The notes below the pieces were generated by a model. The model was not told the DNA's origin, did no database searches, and worked only from the letters and a program-made list of their open reading frames with translations. A stretch of DNA of 64,000 nt from Weissella ceti (GTDB taxonomy: Bacteria > Bacillota > Bacilli > Lactobacillales > Lactobacillaceae): positions 620,001-684,000 of the forward strand of contig NZ_CP074441.1 of assembly GCF_018394055.1 (NCBI RefSeq). Reading direction: 5' to 3'. The number at the start of each line of letters is the position of its first letter. Position 1 is the stretch's first letter. This document shows positions 16,588 through 25,425 of this stretch, in pieces. A program made the position numbers and the translations under genes.

Positions 16588-16900
16588 ATTCGTCCCTCGA
16601 TACTCTTTTACATTTTATTTTTCACACTCTTAATGCAATAAATCGATTTCACTGCACGTAAAATATTTATCTAAAATCATGTATCCTGATACACAAAAAC
16701 ACCCTTAAAGAAAAATCTTTATGGGCATTCATTAAATGTCTGTTCATTGTGCTCATTCAAATCGAACTCGCGCATAATAGTATGGGGTGAAAAGTAAATA
16801 ATTGTGTTATGTGCACCAATCCCCTTATTAAGGTTAATAAAGGCTGGTCTTGTTCCCTAAATTTCTAGGTGTCTTCTATGTGTCAGTATGTTGTCATTGC
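16588..16900. other. Intergenic stretch downstream of the WxL gene
   Basis: It contains a hairpin at 16699-16726 (CCCTTAAAGA/TCTTTATGGG) with a T-run on the minus strand, probably the terminator of the WxL unit. Nothing else is recognised. Confidence 0.55.
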
Positions 16901-17650
16901 TTAAATTGGGGCTGCTTCTAGCTTCCAATTCAATGTAACTTCATATTCTTTAGCCAATGGCGTAACGCCAGTTTGTGCATTCATTGTTACACCATCAGTC
17001 GTATTGGTCTCTGTATCTGGTGTTCCAAATTGACCAAAGGTCGTTCCTTGTCCAGCCCCAACTTCAGCGTTCATAATAGTACTGTCACCATTACCCGCAT
17101 TTAGCTTTTGCTCATACGATGTCACACCATTCGTTAATTCTTGACCATCAAAGCCCATCACTTTCGCCTTTCCGAATGAAATGTATGATCCAGGCAAAGG
17201 CGTCTGCGCATCATCCTTAGTCTTGAATTCTCCGTCTTGGCTTACCTTCAAATGCCATCCAGCCGCAGTTCCACGCATGTCAGAAATTTGCATATATGGT
17301 GCAATTTTATTTCCAGCAGAGGTGTCGATCAACTTAGCATTGATGTTCTTACCCATCTTATCAACTTTTTGTTCACCGAAATCCATATCTGATAGATATG
17401 TAATTTTCAGCAAGGCTTCGCTTTCTGTACCTTGATTGTCACCCGGTGTTTCTGGATTCTCTGGATCTGTCCCTGGTACTTGCGGCTTTTCTGGATTAGT
17501 GTCCGCAGGTTTAAAGAGCACCTTCGCAGTTGTTGCCGCATCTTGACCCTGTGCATCGTAATTTGCTGCTTGTGCAGAAGGTGTTGCCAGTAAAGTACCA
17601 GCAAATGTAAGTGCTAATGTAGTTAATAGTCCCATTGAAGTCGTCTTCAT
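16901..17650 (-). CDS. WxL-domain cell-wall protein
   Basis: This is a 249-residue secreted protein. Residues 1-28 are a signal peptide (ending AQAA) and a Pro-rich linker follows (about 50-75). The WxL domain has GWHLKVS near residue 134 and the closing YEVTLNWKLEAAP motif at the C-terminus. WxL domains bind peptidoglycan non-covalently. AGAGGG lies 6 nt before the ATG. The DUF916/DUF3324 gene directly upstream is the usual membrane partner. No LPXTG member of the cluster is adjacent, so this is a reduced WxL locus. Confidence 0.9.
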   Translation of the reverse strand: MKTTSMGLLTTLALTFAGTLLATPSAQAANYDAQGQDAATTAKVLFKPADTNPEKPQVPGTDPENPETPGDNQGTESEALLKITYLSDMDFGEQKVDKMGKNINAKLIDTSAGNKIAPYMQISDMRGTAAGWHLKVSQDGEFKTKDDAQTPLPGSYISFGKAKVMGFDGQELTNGVTSYEQKLNAGNGDSTIMNAEVGAGQGTTFGQFGTPDTETNTTDGVTMNAQTGVTPLAKEYEVTLNWKLEAAPI

Positions 17651-17722
17651 AAATTTTCCCTCTTTCTTTGTTATACATACGACTGTGTTCTAAAACATCT
17701 CCCAATTGTTTACTGATGATTA

Positions 17723-17742
17723 ATCGAGCATCACCTCCTTTG
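17723..17742 (-). promoter_or_regulatory. Near-perfect Shine-Dalgarno with a three-codon frame upstream of the WxL gene
   Basis: AAAGGAGGTGATGCTCG on the minus strand matches the 16S anti-SD over about 10 bases. The overlapping ATG reads Met-Leu-Asp-stop. It lies about 75 nt before the WxL start, which has its own ribosome site. Confidence 0.4.
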
Positions 17743-17801
17743 CAAGATATCGTTTGTACCTTTATCTTGTTTAAATGAATAAGTCGCTATAGATCCTGGC
17801 T

Positions 17802-18838
17802 TTAATCATCTAATTGATGCTCTTTTTGTTTTGCTCGCATTTTAGGATAGGCGTAACCTAGACCAATTACCACCGCAATCATGAATAACCCAATCAACCA
17901 GTACCATAAATTATCTTTGTGAATCGTTACATCTTGATCATTAAAATGTGTTGCATCATCATCTGAAATCACGAGCTCTTTTTCAAAGTGCCATTTACGA
18001 TCTTTATTTTTAATATCCAACTTAACTAGATATGTGCCCGGGTCCCATTTTTTTGATCCCCTAAAGGCACAACCCAATCAAACAAACTGTATGGGGCAAT
18101 ATTATGGTCCTTTTCTTCGACATCTAAAACAGTCTTCTTCGTTTCTTTATTAATTACAACCACTTGCGCATCTATGCCTTTAATAAAATCACCGCCTCTG
18201 GCTGATAAAGTCGTTTTCAGGGCGTTCCGTTTGTTCCACTGTGCCAATGCAACCTTGTCTAAGGTCAATTGAGGTTTACTTGGTTTATCTTTCTCACTCA
18301 CCACAAAACCAACAACATATGAATATTTGTTCAACACAGTTGGACTATTTGCATCCTTCTCTTGCTTGTCTTTTCCGTCTGTACGTTCTGCAAACGTAAA
18401 TCCACCAGACACAATACCCTCAAACGATTTCTTTGGCATCTGCAATTGATATTTAATGTCTTTCTTTGATTTTGGTGGCAAAACAATAACCCTTGGCCCC
18501 CTAATCGTTTTATCGTCCATTTTTACGGGCAAATTATCAGTCGATCTTAAGGTACTATTGCCATAATCAACTTGCATTTGTTTATTGGTTTTTGCCGTAT
18601 CAGTGTATACATCAACAGTAACCTCATGATTACTTTCATTTACGACGCGAAATGTTAAATCTTCAACTTGTGTTGGTTGCATTTGTAAATTAAAATAACC
18701 ATGGAATATTCCTTTTTGGCTTTTAGATGGCAAGGGTGTCACGCCAATAACACTCGTTGCCTGACCTACTACAGTAGTTGTCTGCAACGTTGCTAATAAT
18801 AAGCCAGCTAGTACTAATATTTTTGTTTTAGCTTTCAT
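17802..18838 (-). pseudogene. DUF916/DUF3324 WxL-partner membrane protein, frameshifted
   Basis: The gene has a signal peptide (1-25), a DUF916 domain (about 30-150) and a DUF3324 domain (about 160-300). The C-terminal membrane helix (LWYWLIGLFMIAVVIGLGYAY) has a basic tail. These proteins anchor WxL proteins to the membrane side. The frame ends early at 18026 after VPLGDQKNGTRAHI. The rest (KKWDPGTYLVKLDI through the membrane helix) continues in the -1 frame to 17802. The switch lies at a run of seven A residues on the minus strand (around 18049). One more A would restore a 345-residue protein of normal length. It may be a mutation, phase variation, ribosomal or polymerase slippage, or a sequencing error. 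Confidence 0.85.
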
Positions 18839-18865
18839 CTGAAACTCTCTCCTTACAATCCGAAT

Positions 18866-18881
18866 ATCACTATAAAGTGAT
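18866..18881. promoter_or_regulatory. Palindrome in the divergent WxL/LacI promoter region
   Basis: ATCACT-ATAA-AGTGAT is a perfect inverted repeat. On the minus strand it overlaps a TATAGT that could be the -10 box of the DUF916/WxL unit, so a bound protein would block it. Confidence 0.5.
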
Positions 18882-18890
18882 TGTGATTTG

Positions 18891-18904
18891 TAGAACCCGT
18901 TCTA
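18891..18904. promoter_or_regulatory. LacI-type operator candidate
   Basis: TAGAACCCGTTCTA is a perfect 14-base palindrome with a central CG-containing core, as LacI-family operators have. It sits between the regulator and the divergent WxL-partner gene, overlapping the likely regulator promoter. Confidence 0.55.
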
Positions 18905-18936
18905 TAGCAAGCGTTTTTCGAAAGGAATTTATCAAT

Positions 18937-19887
18937 ATGTCAATTAACGAAATTGCCGCCCTTGCAAATGTAAGCAAAGGGACTGTGTCACGTGTCATCA
19001 ACAACAAAGGATATGTCAGTGAAGCGACTCGTAAAAAGGTCGAAGATGTGATTCGCGAAAACAATTATGTACCTAACCAATTAGCGCGTAATTTAAGTAA
19101 TGGTAATTCAAAAACTGTCGCCATTATGTGCCCATATCCTGGCTATGAATGTATTACACGCGGTATTTTAGCGGCCGCCTGTGAAGCTGATTATGCGGCT
19201 GTCTTCTTTGAGACACATCTCAATCCCGAAAAAGAGCGCCATATTTTAAACTTATTAAAAGAACATTATTTCGATGCCCTAATTATCTTGCGTTGTTCTC
19301 TCCCTTATTCAGAAATTGAAGAGTATCAAACTGAAAAAAATAATATTGTAACGTGTCAAATGAATGACTCTGATAAAATTTCGACCCTAGCCTTAGATTT
19401 CACATCGTTGCAAACGAGCATTACGAACTTTATTAAGTATCGTCAAGAAGACTTCGGGATTGTTTTATCTCGCGATGCGATTATGGCTGATGAAATTCAA
19501 ACGACGATGCATGCAACTTATAATGAGTTACAAGCTGACAACCAATTCGTTTATCAAATCGAACCAGGGATGGCTGGAGGAATCGATTTCGCCGAATACA
19601 TCATCGAGAACAATGAAATGGCTACTCTCCCAGATGTCATGTGGTTTGATGATGTAACTACGGCTGCTGGTTTTAAGCAAACATTCCAATTTGCCAATTT
19701 AGATGTTCCAGATATTATTGTTTTAGGTGTCAGTCCTTTAGCTCAATTTGCGCAATTCATTACCTTGAGTTGTCATGAATATAAATATGGACAATTAGTT
19801 TACAATTTAATTGGTCAACCAATTAGCAAAGAGCTCCTAACATCTAATGTCACTTTGCCCTCTAAGCTTAATCCTGAATTAGCTTAG
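18937..19887 (+). CDS. LacI-family transcriptional regulator
   Basis: The protein is 316 residues from the ATG at 18937; an upstream in-frame start at 18877 would add residues ahead of the DNA-binding domain. The N-terminus is a typical LacI helix-turn-helix and hinge (INEIAALANVSKGTVSRVINNKGYVSEATRKKV, then NYVPNQLARNLS). The rest is a periplasmic-binding-like sensor domain, less conserved than in sugar regulators. It is transcribed away from the DUF916/WxL unit across two palindromes, so control of those genes and of itself is likely. The effector is unknown. A terminator follows. Confidence 0.85.
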   Translation: MSINEIAALANVSKGTVSRVINNKGYVSEATRKKVEDVIRENNYVPNQLARNLSNGNSKTVAIMCPYPGYECITRGILAAACEADYAAVFFETHLNPEKERHILNLLKEHYFDALIILRCSLPYSEIEEYQTEKNNIVTCQMNDSDKISTLALDFTSLQTSITNFIKYRQEDFGIVLSRDAIMADEIQTTMHATYNELQADNQFVYQIEPGMAGGIDFAEYIIENNEMATLPDVMWFDDVTTAAGFKQTFQFANLDVPDIIVLGVSPLAQFAQFITLSCHEYKYGQLVYNLIGQPISKELLTSNVTLPSKLNPELA

Positions 19888-19908
19888 TATAATTACTACA
19901 GTCATCAA

Positions 19909-19950
19909 TCCCCCATAACTAGATATGATTTGATAGTTATGAGGGTTTTT
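19909..19950 (+). terminator. Terminator of the LacI-family gene
   Basis: CCCCATAACTA pairs with TAGTTATGAGGG and is followed by TTTTTATT. Confidence 0.8.
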
Positions 19951-20034
19951 ATTATTAAAGTGTTTATGTACCGTCATGTCACTTGCGAAACATACGATTT
20001 TATTATGAATAATTTTAAAAAATTGTATCTTATC

Positions 20035-20199
20035 TTGACTATTTAACATGACTACTACATAATTATGTTTACGAAACCAAATTAGTGTTCTTAAAATTTC
20101 ACCACTAATGTGTGATCGTTATCCAGACGGATATATACATAGTTATACAATAGTTGCATGCAGCTATTTGAACCACCTTCCCCCGAGGTGGTTTTTTTG
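20035..20199 (+). ncRNA. Candidate small RNA between orphan promoter and terminator
   Basis: TTGACT (20035-20040), a 17-base spacer and CATAAT (20058-20063) form a good promoter. A strong terminator follows at 20169-20199 (AACCACCT/AGGTGGTT plus seven T residues). No gene lies between. The transcript would be about 130 nt and contains a short palindrome around TGCATGCA. No known RNA family is recognised. Confidence 0.45.
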
Positions 20200-20244
20200 T
20201 ATACGCATATCTAATTTTTCAGTATGTAAGAGTCGCTTGCATAC

Positions 20245-20281
20245 AAAAAAGCCTACCTATGATCCTTCAGGTAGGCTTTTT
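20245..20281. terminator. Bidirectional terminator after the glycosyltransferase gene
   Basis: AAAAGCCTACCT and AGGTAGGCTTTT form a strong stem with T-runs in both directions. Confidence 0.85.
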
Positions 20282-20309
20282 ATTTTAAATTAAAAATTGA
20301 ACGGCTTAC

Positions 20310-23300
20310 TTATTTGGTCGCATCCTCTTGCTTAAACAAAAGATCAACCATACGTTGTGATGCTTTACCGTCATCCATTGGTGTATACGTTGCACGGAAT
20401 GTTGTCCATGCATCCCCAAATAATGTCATATAATCATCCGCATGATTAATCGCATCCGCTAATTCTTGTTGCGAATTCACGATCCAACCAGGTGCAGTTG
20501 GCAAATATGGCATTAATCCACCACGTGTTTCTTCATACAATGCTAAGTCTGGGACCAAGAAGATCATTGGTTTACCAGTTTGCGCATAATCAAAACGTAA
20601 TGATGAGTAGTCTAATACAGCCATGTCTGAGGCAATGATCAAATCAAGAATTTCTGGGTATGCCGTCACATCAATCACATTGTTGGCATCAACAGTATCC
20701 CCTGCACGACGATTCATCATGTGTCCACGAATCAACAGTACGTACTCATCTCCTAACTGCTTTGCTAATTTGTTGTAATCAACAAAATCCACACGATGTG
20801 AAGCAAATTCAGTGTCAGATGCATAGTCACGGTAAGTCGGTGCATAAAGCACAATCTTCTTATCCATCCCAATGTGCAAACGTTGACGTACTTGTTTATT
20901 AATATCCGCACGTTCAGTGGCACGATTAGCATCAACTAAAATATCATTTCGGGGATGCCCAACTTCTAGCATCTTACCATAGAAGTTAAAGCTATCTTGA
21001 TATAATGGCGTCGCATATGGTGCTGGTGACAAAATAAAGTCCCATTGCGCTTCACGATCTTGGAATGATTTAATTCGCGCTAAAGTGTATTCTTTATCTT
21101 CATAGAATGCACGCCCCATTTGCTTATAAGGATACCCGTGGAATGCTTGTACAATACGTTGGCCAGGCTTCTTATGCATATAATTAATTTGGTGCACATT
21201 TTCAACTACAGTACCAGCCGTAGCCAGAATATCAAACCATTCTGCCGAATTGATGATGACACGATGTGTTCCTGCTGGCACGGCAATATGTTGGTTTTGG
21301 ACTGCCCAATAAATTGTTAAATCCTTATCTGGACGTTTTAGAATCTCTTCCGTCAACGCAACCGCATTATCAGTTACTGATTCACCATAATAAGTACGGA
21401 ACAATACTTTTTTGGGGTCAACCGGCTTTGATGAATTCAAGTATTCTGACAATAAACGACTCCAACCGTAGCCACCCTTATCTTCGTCGGGCATCTCATT
21501 AAAGAATTGAACACGCAATTTACGCTTGCTGTAATTAAAATCGATACGATGGTTATGAATAGCATCGTGATATCCATCAAATGGCAAACTTTTAACGAAT
21601 GCTTCATCGTAGAATGTATTAAATTCTCGATTTCTTAAATTTTTAAATGAAATCGTGTATTGCGTAATTGGCAATGGTACTTCTTGACCAAAGACACTAT
21701 GCGTCAATGCAACCTCTACATGATTTACTTGTTCACCATTTAAATGGATGCGTTGCTTAATCTTAGCCTTTTTCGCGACAACATCCACGCACACATCCAG
21801 TCCCTCCGCGGGAACATTTAATGCGCGTACATCCATGTGTAAGGTATTATCCGTAACTTGTGCATGCTTGACCTCAACAACCGGTGCGACCATTAATTTA
21901 GCATTGCCAGTGGGCAAATTAGTCATTGCCACGTTGTGATCAACGATGGGATTTTGGGTGTCAATTAAACTCAAAACCGGATTGCTTTGTGTATCTAACA
22001 AATTAAATTGCCAATTTTTTTGTTTTGGACGATGCTTTGTCAAAATATCTTTCAAAATATGATACAGACGACGCAACTTTTTAAGTGAAACGTGTACAGT
22101 ATAGACATTTTCCTCATCTGAACTGTTGAGTTGTAATTTAAGCTTTTTCTTATGGCGGCCAATCGACACCATTTCGGCTGCAGCAAGTGGCACGCCTGAC
22201 GTGATTTTAAAGCTTAGCTCAGCATCATTACTTGTTTGCAATTCAACTGTTGCCACTGGTACATATTCCAGGTAATAAAAACCACTCTTAGATGTTTTGT
22301 CTTTTTTTAGACAAATTTGGTTAGTCTTTGAAAGTGGTACATTTTGCCAGCGACCTGTTGAATTGTTTCGTACACGATTCACATCCGTAATGTATTCCTG
22401 ACCACCTACCGAAATAACTACTTGTAGTCTTACACGTGTCTCGAGTTGTTGACACACTTGATTTGGCACCGTAAAACGATAGAAATTATCCGAATAATCT
22501 GCCCACCACTCTTTGTGCTCACGAATTGTATCTGGTTTTGCAAATTGAGCACTTGGTGTTAGTTCGAATAAGACATTGTCTTGTTCACCAGTTGGCTCAA
22601 TTTCAACTAATTGCAGACGTACGTCATATGAAAACTCATGATCATCCAGCTTTGTTACATAGGCTTGAATGTCTAGATCTACACCATCTTCACCCGCATC
22701 AAATCCGCTAATAAACGCACGTGGCTGAAAATTCTCTGACAATACATGACCAGTCGAGCTAAACTCTCCAATATATTTCAAAGGAGACCAATCAACTACA
22801 GGTTGTCCTTGTTGACTAATCAATTTCATTTTGTAATTTGAAATGTTTGTTGCTTCTAATAAGGCTGAGAATGTCTCAACATCACCCTTTGCTAACAATT
22901 GATAGGCAACATCTACAATCGCATCTAATTGTGACTTATCAGCTAACAAATTATAAAATTGTGGCAACGCCTTAAAAATTAAAGCATTGTATTCATCGCT
23001 AACCTTATTGAATTGACGCATAATGTAACGGAAATCATTATTCAAATTTTGAACTAATCGCGCAGTTTTAACATGTTCATCTGCGTTTTCTGACAAAATT
23101 TCTAATGTTAGTTGTGCCGCATTCAGTCGTGCATATAGATCGTCGACCGTTACTTGGTGCGAAATAGATTCGTCACGTTGTACCCAGTGCACTTTATATG
23201 CACCAATTAAATCAATCCCATTCTTGGCACTCGCATACATTTTCGCAGTAAATGGTTGGTCTTCATATAAGATACCATCAATAAACGTTAGCCCTGCTTG

Positions 23301-23834
23301 TTCATAAAAAGATGCACGAATTAGTTTTCCCCATGCAGTAGATGCTTGTAGCACATTAGGAAATTCTTGCACTGTAAAGTGCTGCTTGGTTTGTGAAAAC
23401 AATTGTTGCATCCACGCTCCTGGCAAATTGGTTTTCTTTGGATATTCTAAATCATATCCTGTAATCGCAACGTCTGACCCGGTTAACTCCAATGATGAAA
23501 ATAACGTTTCTAAGGTATCATCTTCCATGTAATCATCTGGATCTATGAAGAACAAGTACTCACCACTTGCTGCTTCAACTCCAGCGTTACGTGCACTTGA
23601 TAACCCACCATTGATCTTATTCACAACACGAACACGTGTATCTTTTTTCGCTAACTTTTCCGCAATCTGTTGTGTATTATCTTTTGATCCATCATTTACA
23701 ATGATAATTTCGATGTTTGACAATGTTTGTTCCAAATATGATGTCACATTATCTTCTAGAAAATCAGCTGCATTGTACGCTGGTACAACCACACTTACTA
23801 GACCCGAAATGTACTGTTTAGTCGTTTCATTCAT
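20310..23834 (-). CDS. Bifunctional GT2 glycosyltransferase / CDP-glycerol glycerophosphotransferase
   Basis: This is a 1174-residue cytoplasmic, membrane-associated enzyme. Residues 12-250 are a GT-A family 2 domain (VSVVVPAYNAADFLEDNV, IIIVNDGSKDN, GGLSSARNAG, and the metal-binding FIDPDDY). Residues 330-780 form a beta-rich middle part. Residues 800-1160 resemble TagF-type glycerophosphotransferases (GYPYKQMGRAFYED, VGHPRNDIL, IVLYAPTYRDY, DYSSLRFDYAQTGKPMIF). It probably extends and glycosylates teichoic acid or a related phosphopolymer. It is transcribed alone from an extended -10 promoter (TGGTATAAT, minus strand, 23907-23912). No other wall polymer genes flank it. Acceptor and sugar cannot be read from sequence. 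Confidence 0.85.
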   Translation of the reverse strand: MNETTKQYISGLVSVVVPAYNAADFLEDNVTSYLEQTLSNIEIIIVNDGSKDNTQQIAEKLAKKDTRVRVVNKINGGLSSARNAGVEAASGEYLFFIDPDDYMEDDTLETLFSSLELTGSDVAITGYDLEYPKKTNLPGAWMQQLFSQTKQHFTVQEFPNVLQASTAWGKLIRASFYEQAGLTFIDGILYEDQPFTAKMYASAKNGIDLIGAYKVHWVQRDESISHQVTVDDLYARLNAAQLTLEILSENADEHVKTARLVQNLNNDFRYIMRQFNKVSDEYNALIFKALPQFYNLLADKSQLDAIVDVAYQLLAKGDVETFSALLEATNISNYKMKLISQQGQPVVDWSPLKYIGEFSSTGHVLSENFQPRAFISGFDAGEDGVDLDIQAYVTKLDDHEFSYDVRLQLVEIEPTGEQDNVLFELTPSAQFAKPDTIREHKEWWADYSDNFYRFTVPNQVCQQLETRVRLQVVISVGGQEYITDVNRVRNNSTGRWQNVPLSKTNQICLKKDKTSKSGFYYLEYVPVATVELQTSNDAELSFKITSGVPLAAAEMVSIGRHKKKLKLQLNSSDEENVYTVHVSLKKLRRLYHILKDILTKHRPKQKNWQFNLLDTQSNPVLSLIDTQNPIVDHNVAMTNLPTGNAKLMVAPVVEVKHAQVTDNTLHMDVRALNVPAEGLDVCVDVVAKKAKIKQRIHLNGEQVNHVEVALTHSVFGQEVPLPITQYTISFKNLRNREFNTFYDEAFVKSLPFDGYHDAIHNHRIDFNYSKRKLRVQFFNEMPDEDKGGYGWSRLLSEYLNSSKPVDPKKVLFRTYYGESVTDNAVALTEEILKRPDKDLTIYWAVQNQHIAVPAGTHRVIINSAEWFDILATAGTVVENVHQINYMHKKPGQRIVQAFHGYPYKQMGRAFYEDKEYTLARIKSFQDREAQWDFILSPAPYATPLYQDSFNFYGKMLEVGHPRNDILVDANRATERADINKQVRQRLHIGMDKKIVLYAPTYRDYASDTEFASHRVDFVDYNKLAKQLGDEYVLLIRGHMMNRRAGDTVDANNVIDVTAYPEILDLIIASDMAVLDYSSLRFDYAQTGKPMIFLVPDLALYEETRGGLMPYLPTAPGWIVNSQQELADAINHADDYMTLFGDAWTTFRATYTPMDDGKASQRMVDLLFKQEDATK

Positions 23835-24072
23835 GAATACTTCACATTCCCCTTTGTTAACTGTAGCTCAGGTTTCTACTCTTGAAAAAACCTGTCTAAT
23901 AGTTGAATTATACCATATCCAGGTAATCAAAACGTGTAACTTATGTGTCCCACAGGCCTCACTTATGAAAATAAATGCCCATATTGTCAAAACGGTCCAC
24001 AAAATACTAAACGTGCTTAACAAATTGCCAGAACATGATAAACTGGTATTAATTGAGCACAAGGAGAAATTT

Positions 24073-24726
24073 ATGCAAACCAACACACCAACGTCACGCT
24101 ATATCATTACTAATGAAGTTTTCAATGCAATCACACACGGACTAGGCGTGCTACTCAGCTTGGTTGGGATGAGCTTACTTATGTTGAAAGGTGTGGCATT
24201 ACATTCAACCGTTTATATTGTGTCTTATGCTATTTATGGCACAACCATGTTTTTGTTATTCTTATGTTCAACTTTATTTCACAGTTTCATTTTCACTCGT
24301 GCTAAAAAGGTCTTTCAAGTCTTTGATCACGATTCAATTTATTTACTCATCGCTGGTAGCTACACGCCGTTTTGTCTTCTAAGTATTAAGGGATGGTTAG
24401 GCTGGAGTTTATTCACAGTTATCTGGTTATTAGCAATAATCGGTATTGTTTACAAATCATTAACACTACGACACACGCACAAAATCTCTAACATCTCAAC
24501 GCTTATCTATATTATTATGGGCTGGTTATGTTTAATTGCTATCAAGCCGCTCTATGACGCATTAAGTATTGAAGGTGTTGCTTTGCTAGCTGGTGGTGGC
24601 GTGGCCTATACAATTGGAGCTTTCTTTTACAGCCTAGCTAAGATTCGCTACATGCATGTTGTTTGGCATTTCTTCGTCCTACTAGGAGCATTTTTGATGT
24701 TTTTATCTGTGTACTGGTACACTTAA
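24073..24726 (+). CDS. Hemolysin III family membrane protein
   Basis: The protein is 217 residues from the ATG at 24073, preceded by AAGGAGAAATTT. The same frame is open far upstream, antisense to the glycosyltransferase gene, but that part is not coding. It has seven membrane segments. Conserved residues of the hemolysin III/PAQR-like family are present: EVFNAITHGLG near the start, STLFHSF, FDHDSIYLLIAGSYTPF in the middle and HVVWHFFVLLGA near the end. These supply the presumed metal-binding His and Asp. Family members are related to adiponectin receptors; the bacterial role is unclear and hemolysis is not generally shown. Confidence 0.88.
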   Translation: MQTNTPTSRYIITNEVFNAITHGLGVLLSLVGMSLLMLKGVALHSTVYIVSYAIYGTTMFLLFLCSTLFHSFIFTRAKKVFQVFDHDSIYLLIAGSYTPFCLLSIKGWLGWSLFTVIWLLAIIGIVYKSLTLRHTHKISNISTLIYIIMGWLCLIAIKPLYDALSIEGVALLAGGGVAYTIGAFFYSLAKIRYMHVVWHFFVLLGAFLMFLSVYWYT

Positions 24727-24804
24727 TCGCTTCCATATACCCTTGACTCACACATTTTCACGTAAGGATATGAACCTTCATATACATGACAAATAGCACA
24801 ACAA

Positions 24805-24850
24805 AAAAGCAGGCAAATCCTCACTGAGTTAAAAGGATTTGCCTGCTTTT
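24805..24850. terminator. Bidirectional terminator between hemolysin III gene and fatty acid operon
   Basis: AAAAGCAGGCAAATCC pairs perfectly with GGATTTGCCTGCTTTT around a 14-nt loop. It serves both convergent units. Confidence 0.9.
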
Positions 24851-24885
24851 TGTCGTCTAAATAACTAAATGTACGTTCATTTAAT

Positions 24886-25425
24886 TTAAATAACGTCTTT
24901 GACAATATTTGTTAATATCTTACGCTGCGCAATAATCTTTAGAACACTCATAACGGCCGCTGTCTTGACAAACATCATCAAAACAAATGGGAAAACGCCC
25001 ATTTGCAACCCTGCAATCAAAGATGTGTGCATAATGTTTGCTAACCAAATGCCACCAATGAATAATTGTAACGTTCCAGCTAGCAATAAACTCACCGTTA
25101 CAGTTAGCCATTCATTCTTGGCTTGTCCCAATCGTCCGACAATCAATGGAAAGGCTAGTAATCCAATTAGATAACCACCTGTTGGCCCAGCAAACACCGC
25201 CCATCCGCCATGCCAATTGGCAAACACCGGTAATCCAAACCCACCTAACAAAAGATATGCCGCCACAAGCAACAAACCATTTCGACGTGACAATAGACAT
25301 ACCGCCATTGGGATAATAAAAGTTTGCATACTAAAGGGAACAATCCCTAATGGCACTGTCATTGGCGCTAACACCAGTACCATACTTAATAAAATACCTG
25401 TTAATGATAATTCTTTTACATTCAT
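24886..25425 (-). CDS. bioY: Biotin transporter substrate-binding subunit BioY
   Basis: This is a 179-residue membrane protein with six segments. The family signature GPTGGYLIGLLAFP is near residue 90, preceded by the GGFGLPVFANWHGGWAVFAGPTG region. BioY is the S-component of ECF-type biotin transporters. It ends the fatty acid operon directly after birA, so biotin uptake is co-expressed with the enzyme that needs it. No biotin synthesis genes are seen in the window. Confidence 0.92.
   Translation of the reverse strand: MNVKELSLTGILLSMVLVLAPMTVPLGIVPFSMQTFIIPMAVCLLSRRNGLLLVAAYLLLGGFGLPVFANWHGGWAVFAGPTGGYLIGLLAFPLIVGRLGQAKNEWLTVTVSLLLAGTLQLFIGGIWLANIMHTSLIAGLQMGVFPFVLMMFVKTAAVMSVLKIIAQRKILTNIVKDVI

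Noticed and set aside
23545-24072. N-terminal extension of the hemolysin III frame
   Set aside because: It is antisense to the glycosyltransferase gene; the ribosome site AAGGAG and family length fit the ATG at 24073.
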